A stretch of 64,000 nt of DNA from Siderastrea siderea (GCA_964030785.1 OZ034967.1:64676742-64740741), one strand, 5' to 3'. Shown: positions 16,934 to 28,509, numbered from the stretch's first letter. Numbers and translations: made by a program. The notes: a model not told the origin generated them from the letters alone.

Positions 16934-18634
16934 ATGAGTAGATTTTACATGGGAATATTGAATTTCAATCATTTAATGAATTCAAGAGGTCCTCGAGGTT
17001 TTCCTGGTATTGGTTTCAAATTAGATGCTAATAATGATTATGATATGCAGAATAAAAAATTAGTGAATGTAAAAAAAGGAACCAATAATGATGATGCGGT
17101 TACTAAAAGTCAGTTAGATAGTGAAATAGCTAAGATTCCAAGTGCGGATACAACTCAGTTTGTCAAAAAGACAGGAGCAACTATGAACGGAGACCTAATT
17201 TTACAACCACAGCCGTACCCAATTCATGGAAACACGAATAAAGCCATCTCTTATAATACAGCTCGGAATATATTCTTGAGTAAAAAAGAAGGCGGGTCTA
17301 TGCTACAATCTTTAGACATGAACAACCATTTCATAACAAATATCAAAGACCCAGTCAATTCAGACCATGGAGTAAATAAAAAATATGTCGATAATCAGCT
17401 TGCGAAAAAATTAGATAAGGACACTACTATCGATATGAAAGATAATGCGATCACCAATGTCAAATTTCCAGTAAACCAAAAAGACGTTGCTACTGTAGAA
17501 TATATCACTCAGAGAATCACTAACTCACAAAAAAATTATCTCAAACTTGATGGCACAACAAGTATGTCGGGAGACTTGAATTTAAATAACAATAAAATTA
17601 TTAACTTACAAACCGATTCAAAAAATTCGAAATCCGCAGTTAATGTTGAGTTAATGGAAAATGAAATAACAGATTTGAGAAATCTTGTCACTCAAAAAAT
17701 TCATGAAACTCAGATTATTAATTCAGGACAAAAAAAAGACGCCTTCAGATACTTGATGGAAAACGACGACGAATCTTCAAGTGAATCAAATATTCAGGTT
17801 TTGGGTATTGTTGATTTTTCCAATTCTCCACATCAAATTAATAAAAAAGCTTACCAACTTAAACTCCTGTTTCAAAAAAGCTCACCAAACCAGTACCAAT
17901 CACGCCTCGGTTTTAACCTTTATAAACTTCCAGTCGGTTACTATACTTTTGTAGTTGAATGGTTTCCGCCGGAAATGAATGAGTTGAGTGTGGCAGTGCA
18001 AGGCACTACGATTTCAATTTCTAATTATGCAACAAAAACATTCGAAAACTATACCAAAACAGTTATCAATTTTCACCGATGGGGTAGCTCACCTCCACAA
18101 TTTATTTATCTCGATCTACACGGTACAGTTACTTTTCCATCACTTTTAACAATTGGGCATCTAATTGTTTATGGTGTAAAAGAAACAATTTCAAACGTTG
18201 ACCCAAGTGTCTATGACACCGCTTTTGTAATTGAGAATGGTAAGATGGTGATGGAAACGGATTTGTCTTTAAACGGACACAATTTGAGTGGTTCCGTTCA
18301 TTACATAAATGGGTATTTAAATACTAAAAACGGTTACGCATTTTTATTAAACGGTTTCGATAAATTACTCTTTTTAAACGATGTTCAAATAATGAATATA
18401 ACAGTTTTCTATCTTAAACACAAAAATAAATATCCACTTGTCAAATTAAAAATTAGAAAACACACTCAAAATTTTAATGATTCAATACATTTATTTAATT
18501 CAAATAATGCAACTCGAACACAAAAAATAAATATCAATTTAAACCTGTCGTTTAGTTATTTAATTGTGGAATTAAATACCCTTTTTCCACCAGGAGAAGA
18601 ATTCTTACTATTAATGGAATATAGAGCGTCATAA
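16934..18634 (+). CDS. Fibre-like protein with phage-tail-fibre-type repeats
   Basis: A 566-aa protein. Near the N-terminus is one collagen-like GPRGFPG turn (19-25). Four degenerate repeats follow, of the form [M/L]xNNxIxNxxxPxxxxxAVxxxYVD (about 36-62, 129-157, 167-192, 214-245). These closely resemble phage tail-fibre 'N-x-I-x-N-L..P....A..K.YVD' units, which form trimeric beta shafts. The C-terminal ~300 residues are beta-rich with no recognised family and would be the receptor-binding head if this is a spike. Virion attachment is an inference from architecture and from following the packaging ATPase. Confidence 0.78.
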   Translation: MSRFYMGILNFNHLMNSRGPRGFPGIGFKLDANNDYDMQNKKLVNVKKGTNNDDAVTKSQLDSEIAKIPSADTTQFVKKTGATMNGDLILQPQPYPIHGNTNKAISYNTARNIFLSKKEGGSMLQSLDMNNHFITNIKDPVNSDHGVNKKYVDNQLAKKLDKDTTIDMKDNAITNVKFPVNQKDVATVEYITQRITNSQKNYLKLDGTTSMSGDLNLNNNKIINLQTDSKNSKSAVNVELMENEITDLRNLVTQKIHETQIINSGQKKDAFRYLMENDDESSSESNIQVLGIVDFSNSPHQINKKAYQLKLLFQKSSPNQYQSRLGFNLYKLPVGYYTFVVEWFPPEMNELSVAVQGTTISISNYATKTFENYTKTVINFHRWGSSPPQFIYLDLHGTVTFPSLLTIGHLIVYGVKETISNVDPSVYDTAFVIENGKMVMETDLSLNGHNLSGSVHYINGYLNTKNGYAFLLNGFDKLLFLNDVQIMNITVFYLKHKNKYPLVKLKIRKHTQNFNDSIHLFNSNNATRTQKININLNLSFSYLIVELNTLFPPGEEFLLLMEYRAS

Positions 18635-18880
18635 ACATTTTTCAGTTATTATATAGCACAAGTCTACTTTTCTAAAAAATAACAAACTTTACTAATAAAC
18701 TTTACCAATAAACTTTACTTCAAATACAAGTTCATCTGATGACTCATTTCCTCGGGAAAGTCCCTGTGGTTTTCAAGACAAAAGAACTGTCTAACGCGTT
18801 AGACAGACAATTGAAAAACTTAATGACTCATTTCCTCGGGAAAGTCCCTGTGGACTAATTAAAAGTTAAAGACATCAAAT
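18635..18880. other. Right subterminal non-coding region with repeats and palindrome
   Basis: No gene. A 31-bp unit is present twice in direct orientation (18739-18769 and 18823-18853); each contains the inverted motif TTTCC-TCG-GGAAA. Between them, 18787-18806 is a perfect 20-bp palindrome (CTGTCTAACGCGTTAGACAG). These may serve replication, packaging or transcript ends. Not seen at the left end. Confidence 0.8.
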
Positions 18881-19221
18881 TTGGTAGCTACGTGGTCGAT
18901 AAAATATCACTCAGCTGCTTCGACGATAAAAGATATATTCATAAAAATGGCGTGACAAGTTATGCTTACGGTCACGGAAACATCCCATAAATTCTCATAT
19001 AAAATTTATATGAGAATTCGACAACAAAACAACAGCCGCGCTTGTGCATTTAATTTTCAAATAGGGGTCGGGAAAAGTTTGACTAAATTTTTTTCTGATT
19101 TTGGGAAAACTGGGAATTCAGTGAGGTGAAAATGGGGGGTCGGGTTGACTGGAGATTTTTTCTGCTAAAATTTAACTGAAAGTTTGACAACTGTGCTGAA
19201 ACTCCCAACTCTCTAACTACT
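18881..19221 (-). repeat. Polinton right terminal inverted repeat (341 bp)
   Basis: Exact reverse complement of 3438-3778 by inspection, ending CTAACTACT at the host junction. It includes a second copy of the TIR palindrome (18990-19018). Confidence 0.95.
18883..18990 (+). pseudogene. Duplicate of the PolB 3' end inside the right TIR
   Basis: Codons for the last 35 PolB residues plus stop appear here on the plus strand because the TIR extends into PolB. No start or polymerase domains are attached. It keeps the PolB tail under TIR homogenisation. Confidence 0.9.
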
Positions 19222-19227
19222 ATTAAG
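19222..19227. repeat. Polinton target-site duplication, right copy (ATTAAG)
   Basis: Identical to 3432-3437; see the left copy. Confidence 0.93.
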
Positions 19228-20600
19228 TTAGTTCAAGTTTGGTGTATTAATCTCTTACTAACTGAATGCGAGGGCCGTACTGGGGAATATTGGCCCGGGG
19301 TCGTGGCAGTGCGGACCAAGCGCAGCGAGGTCCGTACAAAAAGGACCGAGGGCCAATATTCCCTAGTACGGTCCCGAGCACGTGAAGTTAGTAAGTAGTT
19401 TATTATATGGCATCACTTTTCGTGAGAAACAACACTTCCAGTAGTTCTTTCAAGTCAATTTCCGGCGCTATGTCATCGAAAGAAGCCCGTGATGATCGTT
19501 GCTGTCGATCGGCAAAAACTTGCGTGGCTCTTGAATGAAAACTGCCCTTCTTCTATTATATGTGTCAGTTTTTCGTCGTCCTCTACAACACAAGATAGTT
19601 TGATTTGAAAACACTTCTCCGTACAAACGTGCTTCGCAAACTGGAAATTGTGGCAGCGTGTTAATCTGTCATGTGAACAAAGGAACACCCGAACTTAAAA
19701 AAAAAGACACTGGAAATTATCTCTCCATCAAATACTGCAAGTTGTTTGTGGATGCTGAGAGCAAATTTTCGTCGCACCTAACAAAGTTGTTTTTAGTGCG
19801 AGCTACATGTACAGCAAGAGCGGACTTGTGAACAAGCTAAAATTATTTTCAAGGATGTCCACTACAACAGCAAAAATCTCGCTCAGGAATGAAGGCACAC
19901 TGTTATTTCAATACATGTACGTGTAGCTTTAACTTGTTCTTGTGGAAAGCGGACTGAAGTGATGGCCAATATTAAACTAGACAAACACGTGATCGTTTCC
20001 TTTCGATTTACAGTTGCCGATGAAAGCCGTTTCCTGGTTGTTTTGCAGTTTTCATTATTTTTTGTTGTGAGAAACGTACTCTTTTGTTAATGCTGAATTT
20101 TAAAAATTATTGTTTAAGTCTTGGCCGATTTACTTGGCTCTTTACAGCTTACAGTCTTTTATAGCCGTACAAAAAAAAACAATAAATACACAAAGTCACT
20201 GAAGAACGTTCGTTGGCCATGCTTTTTGATTCACTGCTGGCGAGTGTTTTGCTTATATCAAAACGTCGCTATAGTTTTGCGTTCCACGGCCCCCCGGATG
20301 CTCGAATCTCATGATACCCCTTCTCAATTTGTTTTATATGGTCTCAAGAATATGTGTGCCAAATTTGATGCTTTTACGCGATTCGTCACGATTTTTCCCT
20401 TAACAGACCGGACTACCTTGCGTTTTCGCAGTTTGAATTTTGCGGGAGCGGGAGCGCGAAAAAAAAAACATCCAAAAAGGACTGTTTCCATGGTAATGGT
20501 CCGTACTGTAAAATCCCGACCGACAACTAACCAATCAGAACACTCGATTTAGACTGGAAAATTGCTTGCCATATAATAACATATATTATTTACTTTAATC
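19228..20600. repeat. Host inverted-repeat element(s) beside the Polinton
   Basis: An imperfect hairpin at about 19268-19378 pairs GGGCCGTACTGGGGAATATT with its near-complement. A wider pair, TTATTATATGGCA (19400-19412) and TGCCATATAATAA (20567-20579), brackets about 1.2 kb like MITE termini. Open frames inside have no recognisable domain. Confidence 0.6.
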
Positions 20601-21818
20601 TTCAGACGCAGAGCTTCATGGTAAATAAGAATAAGCTTTATCAGTTTTGTGCCTAATAAAGTATCTATCCCTCTACGTCCTGGTGGAGGAAAGTGGATGC
20701 CACCACTCTGTAAGATTTTATTTAATTTTTTGAAGACACCCGCTTTTTGTTTTCTTTTTTATCCGTACCCACTAGGTTTATCAACACATACTAGCTGTAT
20801 GCTCATCCCATAGACAAAGTGGTAAAGTTTGGTTGGAGTCGGTTAGTATGGTTAAGAAGATATGACATTCTAAGAAGCCAAGCCAATTGTGAATAAAAAT
20901 GCGTATTTCTCACTTTTTCGATGAAAAGTATAAAATCTTGATAAAAAGCAACGAAGTGTTTGATTGTGTGTATTCTATGAGACTGGCATGAAAAATGTTA
21001 ATTTTCTCCGTTTTTTATACATTCTAATTTTATGGCGGACATCTTGACCGCCATTTTGAAGGACATCACTGGCTCCCAGCCGCGCCACAAGCCGTTGAAC
21101 TTGTACTCGTACAGAACAACACAGTCCCTCTGTCAAAGGTAAAACATTCTCGATGTATTCTAACAAAACAAAAACCCAATGGGGTTTCATCAACCTTCCT
21201 TGTACGACGGTGGCGTATGAGTTTACTTGTAAATTTTGACAAATAGGAAGAGGTTACTGTTGTGTATTTCAATTGCAAAAAGAGACGCACAAAGCAGAAG
21301 ATAAGAACTTTAAGGAACAATAATCATGCATGTTGACTGTGAATATACCTTTTATAAATAAGATGTGTAACAGAACAAGTAAATGAGTCGTTAACAGAGC
21401 ATCTAACCTTAAGTGTTTGCGTAAGCTCATTTTCGTTTCTGTTATTGGGAAGGAAGAGATCTTCCTCAATATCACTGGGGTCATGAGTATCAAAAGAGTG
21501 AAGTGGCTCTCTTAAACTTTAACATGAATGTTTAGTCGTTCATTCTGCTAAAAAAGCGCGGAGTTGAGTGGATTGTCTTTATCATTGAACTTAAAAATAC
21601 TTTAGTGATTTCGTTTTGGGGTAAAAAAAATTGACCTTCTTTGGTGACATTGGCATTATATGCCATTGGCTTCGACAAAGCATAATGGCGATCAAAACTG
21701 ATAATGAGAACATTGGCAAAAGACAGACTACTGTAAAAGAATTGAAAGTGTAATACACATCAAAAGCCAAACGTTGGTGTAAACACGACTACTGAGCCTT
21801 CAGAAGGAAAAATCGACT
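20601..21818. other. Host intergenic, nothing recognised
   Basis: AT-rich sequence with only short, domain-free open frames. Confidence 0.5.
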
Positions 21819-21819
21819 A

Positions 21820-21955
21820 TTGGCTGGGCAGTGATTCCTGTAAGACAATCCGCGAACGCCAGGCTACACAGCAGAATGTTGCAGGGTTTCTGTAAGAAGG
21901 GATTCTTGATGACAGCGAAATGATGGCCACGTTACTCACAAATGCAAAGATATTA
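21820..21955 (-). pseudogene. GPCR TM1-TM2 fragment
   Basis: The minus strand reads NIFAFVSNVAII in one frame and, after a frameshift, LLCSLAFADCLTGITAQP in another. This is the end of TM1 and TM2 (LAxAD motif) of a rhodopsin-family receptor. It is broken and short. It lies upstream, in gene orientation, of the GPCR last exon at 2797-3229, so both may derive from one receptor locus now split by the Polinton. That is speculative. Confidence 0.65.
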
Positions 21956-21956
21956 A

Positions 21957-22036
21957 AAATATTATTGATATTGATATTGATATTGATACTTATTATTATT
22001 ATCATCATTATCATCAAAATCATCATCATCATCATT

Positions 22037-22070
<34 letters not shown>

Positions 22071-22076
22071 CCATCA
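21957..22076. repeat. ATC/ATT/GATATT microsatellite
   Basis: Tandem ATC triplets with interruptions and short ATTGAT repeats; the inverted counterpart is near 45415-45525. Confidence 0.9.
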
Positions 22077-23402
22077 CCAGTACGACAGCTTAACTTAAAC
22101 TTAACAGCTAAAACTTAAAGTTTTCCTAATACCTCGAGATGCGCAAAACGTAGCGCAGTAACAAAAGAAGGCACCGGTTTTAACAACAAATGCATATAGT
22201 GCGTGGGAAAAATTAAAATAGGAACAAGAATCGATCATATGACTAAACTCCACTGCAAAGCGTTTTTTCCCGACCACTCTCTTGCCCAGTTCAAGAAGAA
22301 AGCCTATCTCACTTTGTTGTTGTCGCAATCACTGGCCATATTTGTCGAAGCAGATTTTTTCCTCATACTGTCTCCGCTGCGCCAATCAAAGCGCTAGAAA
22401 TCTAATTATCCTACTCCGAGTTTTCAATAACTGTTATTATGCCTATCTCAGAAAAGAAGGATACCCCTGTTGAAAGTCACTGTCCGGCTGCTTATGTTCG
22501 GTGTAAGTGGATAGGTACTGAATACAATACAGTGTTTCCTAGAGAGATGCTACAAGAGGAGTTATATCACAGAATTAATTAGTATCACATGACACTCTTA
22601 AGAAATTGATCGAAAGCTATTTTTAAAAAAAAGATTACTGCTAATAAGAACCACTTAAAAAAAAACATGTTGCTTAAATCGAATGCTAGATCTCGCAGCC
22701 AAGCTCCTCCAAACAAAATCTGTAATTGCTATATTTCACACGTGAAAACAGCGATGTTAATATTTAGTACAATTGCTCAGGTGATTATAGAGAAGCGCGC
22801 GCACTGATTGGTCGAGGATTACGTCAGATCTTGCTATAATCACCCCGCGCGAGGTGATAATAATATTGAAGCACTAATTTTGAAAATGGCCACGGCGAGA
22901 TTTTTGATGTTTCTAGAGAAAAGAAAAACGAAATTGCATTTGCTCTGATATTCACCTGACCAATTGTAGCAAAACAATTATTCTCCTCAGGCTCAGCGAA
23001 TATTGTGGAATAACAATATTCACTTCGCCTTCGGCGAATTATTGTTAAATACAGCGTATTCTACACGTGAGAATATAACCAATCAGTATCTAGAGTGGAA
23101 CCACCCAGTCAATCACAGCACAAGGGCTCAAATGGCTTCCAAGGTGGTTTACAAAACAGCGGCGAGTTTGGCTCGTGGAGGGTCGTGGCCGCAGTTTGTG
23201 TTTTAAAAACATGCATGGCTGAGCGCTTTTTCCCTCTCTGTCCCCTTAGAGAGGATCATTGTTTATGCCGGCTCTCGGTCAAGCAGTAACAGGAGATAAG
23301 TTTTTATAACGCAATATAATTTGGATTAAATAAATGGAAAGAAGATCCTCGCAGTTATTAACGCAACTTATGCAGTTGCGAAAAGAAAGCCTGAAAAAAT
23401 CC

Positions 23403-23473
23403 GTCTTGCCGGGATTCGAACTCTGACCTCTGCGATACCGGTGCAGCGCTCTAACCAATTGAGCTAACAAGCC
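23403..23473 (-). repeat. tRNA-like sequence
   Basis: A cloverleaf-like 71-nt unit: acceptor GGCTTG paired with (here mutated) CAAGAC, a D arm GCTC/GAGC around AATTGGTTA, an anticodon-type arm CTGC/GCAG, and TTCGAAT with an imperfect T stem. The anticodon loop has C instead of the usual U33, with GGT in the anticodon place. Best read as a tRNA-derived repeat, not a working tRNA. Confidence 0.65.
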
Positions 23474-23620
23474 AACTGGGAGCTGGTCATTAAGTTGGTT
23501 CGTAATATACCCGGGAAAGATGAAGATGAAATTATGAATATATGAATTTCATATATTCATAATTTCATCTTCATCTTTCCCGGGTATATTACGAACCAAC
23601 TTTATGACCAGCTCCCAGTT

Positions 23621-23691
23621 GGCTTGTTAGCTCAATTGGTTAGAGCGCTGCACCGGTATCGCAGAGGTCAGAGTTCGAATCCCGGCAAGCC
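23621..23691 (+). repeat. tRNA-like sequence
   Basis: Mirror partner in the foldback. Acceptor GGCTTG/CAAGCC pairs fully over 6 bp; D and anticodon arms as in the other copies. Lacks U33, and the T stem has two mismatches. Confidence 0.65.
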
Positions 23692-23816
23692 TGATTTTTT
23701 CAGGCTTTCTTTTCGCAACTGCGTAAGTTGCGTTAATAACTGCGAGGATCTTCTTTACATTTATTTCTTCATTCCGCAGTTCAAATATATGAATTTCATA
23801 TATTCATAATTTCATA

Positions 23817-26800
23817 ATTTGGATTATTGAATTGTTGCTGCATCTGTATGTATTGTACATAGCAAAAATAAAATTTGAAAGACTTGCTTAATTCTCGTTA
23901 TATATCGTTGAGAAACTTCGGTAGAACACATTCGCTTGCAAAGCCTCGCTCGTTCCTTTTTCAGAAGTTTCACGACTCGTGAATAAAATTCCGTACACCG
24001 CAACAGCTCTATGAAGTAATCTATATGTATCAATTATGATTGCTAGTCGTGATAAATCTTATAGACGTACAGTGTCTACCGTATTTAGATGCATCTTTAG
24101 CCATTTAGAAGGACAATTTTTTTTAGTTATGCTAAATGTATGGCAACATTAATGTAAAAAATATTGTTATGCAATTATCTAGGTTACCTTGACTCTGCGT
24201 GGCAAATTCACGACGAAACTATTGCATTTCAAGTTCACAAATACTGGAAGATATTTCTTTCACTTTCGCGACTAAAGTTAACTCTCCTTTGTTGGATTCA
24301 TGCAAATTTCAAGTTATCAGCATACATACTTAGGTAGATTTTGCCAGATTTTCAGTGTGTGAAAGTGTTGTTCCTTAATACATACCGTATTTACTCGAAA
24401 AAGCGCCGCGGCGCTTATTTAACTTTTCGACTTGTCGGTGAGGCGCTCATTTGAGGGCCGCGCTTATTCGGGAACAGCGCTTATTTTTACAATAATAACA
24501 CAGTCAGATGTATTCACTCTTAATCTTTATTTTGGTCATAGCAATAACATAGGGAGGAGGCAATAAAAAGTTAGTTCTTTTTGTACATCCAACTAACTAT
24601 TAATAACAGCAATAACAAAATCTGCCGTATTAGCATTTCAGCATTAGTCTTGTCAAAAATCAATGAGCGCCGCTCTGTTGCTGGAAGGATGCGCCGCTTA
24701 TTCGGGAGCGGCGCTTATAAACATTTTTGCTCCAAGATGCGGCGCGTACTAGGGGACGGCGCCTATTCGAGGGCGGCGCTCTTTCGAGTAAATACGATAC
24801 ACAGCTTTTAAAACCAGTATTCATGAAACAGAGGATAAGTCACTGCCTTCTCAAGAAAAAAGTTTGCAAAAAAGCTTAAAACGTTTTAATGAAAATTACA
24901 TTTTCATGAATTTAAACCAACTTTTATTTGAATGTAAAAATCAAATATGACTACAAGTTATGTACTTTCGTTCTTTAATTATTTTTTTCATATGTTTTTT
25001 GTTCGTTTGTTTGTATGAAATTTCGGCAAATTACCGATGAAATGTAATTTAACATTAAAAAATCTACATGAATGAAAATTTGCTTACCGTAAGTGAAAAA
25101 AAAATCTAGACTATAATTTACTGCTGCTGTTTGAAAGTTTCACCGGTAATTGATAACGCAAACAGATTTATCCTCGTACATTTGAAAAATTAAAGTATGC
25201 AAACAGAATTAAACGTACTGTTGTAGGTGTCTCCAAACAACTCCTCCTCTTGAAGCCTTGTCGTTTGTGGTCTGAGAACTAGCTGCCTTGCTCATATTCC
25301 TTACTTTACTTTTCTACCTATTCTCTGAAAACATCGCGCATGGTTATAAATGTTAACCCCAAAATTCGTGATAAAATGTAATGACTTAGATTCATTGACC
25401 AGACTCTTAACTCGAGTTCGGTCTTCGATATTCGGCAGTAACAGAGTGTATTATGTCAAACGTTCTTCACAACCCGTTAATCATCGTATTTTTTCCGCGC
25501 CGTAATTTATGCCCTTGACTTCCTTCCTTCCTTTTCTTTGATTCTAGCCAACGAAAAGCGGAAAATCGGTAATTTTTGACAAAAGCATTCGAAAGACTTA
25601 TTTGTTTTCATGGGTACTTATTGTCTTTTTAAAGTATCTGTTCATAGTTAATTTTGTCTTCGCTTTGTTAGGCAATACATTTTGCGCTAACAGCTTCGAT
25701 GATCACGTAGATGTAAACAATTATCCTCTCTTTGTTTTTTATTGTCAACTGCACACGGCGCTCTATGGGGAAAAAGCCGTGCCGAGAGGTTAATTGATTT
25801 TGCTGTTTAGGTTAATTACAAGCCAGCCCTATATTTCTGGCTTTGTTTTGTTGTCTCTGTGTTCCTTCCTGTTCATCTAGAAACTTGACATTAAAGACTA
25901 TGTCAGACTATTTCCTTCAGATTTGTTAACCCAACGTTTCTCTTGTAAAAGTCTCAGCTAAAGCCATTAATCAAAGGGGATATTGAATTTGTTTTAAGTA
26001 TATAGATGTGATGAGGTCGAAAAAGGAATTTCAGTTCATTTTCTAAAGTGGTGCTTAATATGTAAGATTGTGCTTTGAATGTTCTCCACCAAACTAATGA
26101 AGCAAATTTAGATCAAATATTAGTTCTGCTGCTACGACTCTGATGTGCAAACGGCTTAACTTAACTGCATTTTAACTATTGACTTTAGTAAAGGTGCATG
26201 TATGACCTGCTAAAATGTTGATCATAATTGTCATAAATGAAAAAATCACAGATTTTCCTTGTCAAGCAACGCAAACAGAGAAGAAAACATAGTATTTGCC
26301 AACGTTAAATAATGGTTATTTCTAAGTAGTACTTTGTACGCAAACCTGAGTGAGAGTACTTTTTTCTTTCCACTCAAAAAGAATCATTAACGAAAAATTT
26401 GATTAAAGAGTGCAAGGTTTTTAAGTAAATGCGTAAATATTGAAAATTGATGTAACAACTCTTCTCTCGAGAGGTTTCATTTTGACAGCGTAAACTGACT
26501 TTTTGGTAAAAATGCTTCTTACTGTGTGTACGACGAATGGCGCGTACAATCAACAATTATTGGATGAGTAGCGGCTTTAATTGTAACTGCTTTAACCATA
26601 AAAAAAAAGATCAGAAGGCAACAACAGCTAACTGTTCGGGACCTGTTGAGTCACCCGAGGTAGTCGGTCTGGCTGGAACTGAAGAGACTTGGTTTGAAAC
26701 TGAGACCAGGTCCTTGTGTTGAGGTGGAGAAGGGGTGGTTTTCGCCTCGCAAAACTTTGCCTCAATTTTGGGAAGTTCATCCTCAAGCAAAAAAGGAAGA

Positions 26801-28281
26801 TCCAGACTCCGTTGAAGTGTGGTCCGCTAAGCTGGTCAGTGGATTAGTGTTGTTTCCAATGGAGGAGGCGCAGAGGCGAGCAATCATAACGACGTAAAAT
26901 GATTTTACGAGCCCGACCACGAGGTGCACTGACTATAGCAGTGAAACGCTATCAGCGGTAATGATAGCGAGAGGAGATTCGGAGGTAATGTGGTGTTCAG
27001 CAAGGATTTCCTTGGGCCAGTGGGATTTTGTACCTTTGACACAATTTATCATGCGAGATAGGTCAGAATTGGCTGGTTGAGCGGAAGATTGGTTATTTGA
27101 ACGCTTTTAGAAGGCATATTCCTAAAAACGGCTGAACGGCGATTACAAAACGACAGAGAGTTTAATTTCCTAAATGAAATGTGGTATTATTTTTTTTAAA
27201 TTTGGTTGGATTTTTTTTTTTTTTTTGCCCTCTTCTGCTCGGGTAAAGAGTTTAAACTGTAAACTCTTTTCAAGCCTTCCAACATATTCGCATAGTGATA
27301 GTAGTAAGTAAGTAAAGTAAGTAAATCCTTTATTTAAAGAGGGTAACACTAAATAGTGCACAACAATTATCATAAACGTGTGGCCCTCTGTCTAAGCTAA
27401 ATAAAAAATAATAAAAAGAGTTAAGAACTATGTACAAGATATAAACAAGATAAAAAAAATACACGTCAAGATTTCCAGTAATAAAAAATTACAGTTAGGG
27501 TTATCAAGTGCTGAAGATTTCCAGAGAACTCAAAGGAATCGATTAGTAGTCAAATAATAACAGCGGGAATACAGCGGCGTTCAGTAGTTGCCGATTACGT
27601 TCATTTTTCTCACCTTACAATTTGTAGACAGCGTATTTCATTGTAATTTTATGCTTACAGGGAGAGATATTTTGCATGCTTAAAGACTAACAAAACGATA
27701 CTCTTGAGTTATATTCGGACGAGTTGCGTGACTGGATTGAAATTCTTCACCGGAGTAAACTCGATTCCTACTCTGAGCAGGTGTCTAGTGCGAATTGGTT
27801 TGTCCGTAGAAAAAAAATTTTCACTTCTACTATAAATAACCAATGTATATCTTAGAAGCGTTTTGCCAGATTTTTAACTTACCGCGAATATATTTCCATG
27901 ATACTGGACAGCCTAAATTTAAAGCAAAATTCCCATGGCATCAAAAATCGGCTCGCAGAAACGTTGAACTTTGCTAAAATTGGCTATTTCTTGCTTTACT
28001 TCTCCCGCAAAAAATCTCCATGAAGAAAACAAAACTCATTCTTCTCAAGTTCAACGTTAACAGATCGCACGGTTAAAATCCGTTGCATGAATTCGATCCA
28101 GTCTAGCCTGCACGCAGTTGTCTCCTATTTCCAGATTCCGTTATGCAACTCGTCCAAATATAACTCTAGATATTGTCCTATTAGTCTTCAGACAAGCAAA
28201 ATACTCTCTCCCTGTAAGTATAAAAATAAAAGGAAATACGCTTTCTTGAAGTTGTGAGGTAAGAAAAACGAACATAATGAT
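23817..28281. other. Host intergenic, no gene recognised
   Basis: Apart from the MITE-like element at 24384-24798, I see no gene. It includes a poly-T run near 27210-27227 and low-complexity A/T stretches. Confidence 0.5.
24384..24798. mobile_element. MITE-like element with CGTATTTACTCGAAA termini
   Basis: Termini CGTATTTACTCGAAA (24386-24400) and TTTCGAGTAAATACG (24782-24796) are perfect inverted repeats. The interior has repeated GC-rich GCGCTTATTCGGG-type units, in contrast to the AT-rich surroundings. No transposase is encoded. Confidence 0.8.
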
Positions 28282-28509
28282 TCAAAATTCACAGAACAAA
28301 TGTAAAACAAAAGCACAATACCTACCAACTACTGAGCGCCGCTTCCTGCTGTTAGGATTTGACGAGTAATCGATTCCTTTGGTTTCTGTATAAATCTTCA
28401 GCACTTGATGAACATATGATTTGCCTACTTTCAGGAGCCGCGCTATCTGATGGCTTATGTGTAAAAATACGACTCTCCAGCGCAAAGAAGTTCCGTATTT
28501 GCGAACCAC
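28282..28509 (-). pseudogene. Helix-turn-helix fragment of a Tc1/IS630-like transposase
   Basis: About 60 residues (RKYGTSLRWRVVFLH, then IARLLKVGKSYVHQVLKIY) match the N-terminal helix-turn-helix typical of IS630/Tc1-type transposases. No ATG is present (GTG at the expected place), and no DDE domain follows in frame. A GT-rich end near 28330 might be a splice donor. Treated as a fragment. Confidence 0.55.

Larger units (their letters stand above)
3438..19221. mobile_element. Complete Polinton/Maverick element (polinton-like virus)
   Basis: This is a self-synthesising DNA transposon or endogenous virus of 15,784 bp. It has perfect 341-bp terminal inverted repeats, AGT/ACT termini and a 6-bp target duplication. 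All six core genes are present: protein-primed PolB, retroviral-type integrase, adenain-like cysteine protease, A32-like packaging ATPase, double-jelly-roll major capsid protein and penton-type minor capsid protein. It also has a fibre-like protein and a five-member family of core-like proteins. All catalytic residues I could check are present. The identical TIRs and matching TSD suggest a recent insertion or an element still able to move. The only coding disruptions are three frame changes. Two sit on slippery heptamers and one on a 17-base homopolymer. Confidence 0.97.
23340..23754. repeat. Foldback element containing two tRNA-like copies
   Basis: A near-perfect palindrome of roughly 415 bp centred near 23547. 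Each arm contains GATCCTCGCAGTTATTAACG, a Lys-rich linker-like stretch, and a tRNA-like sequence (23403-23473 minus, 23621-23691 plus). A second copy of the whole palindrome is at 43791-44160. Confidence 0.88.
21819..23816 (+). repeat. Left arm of a 2-kb inverted repeat pair
   Basis: This arm matches the reverse complement of 43728-45659 with high similarity, through a GPCR fragment, an ATC microsatellite, unique-looking sequence and a tRNA-like foldback. The arms are about 20 kb apart. The match begins at ATTGGCTGGGCAG (21819) and the opposite arm stops at the N gap. Confidence 0.88.
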
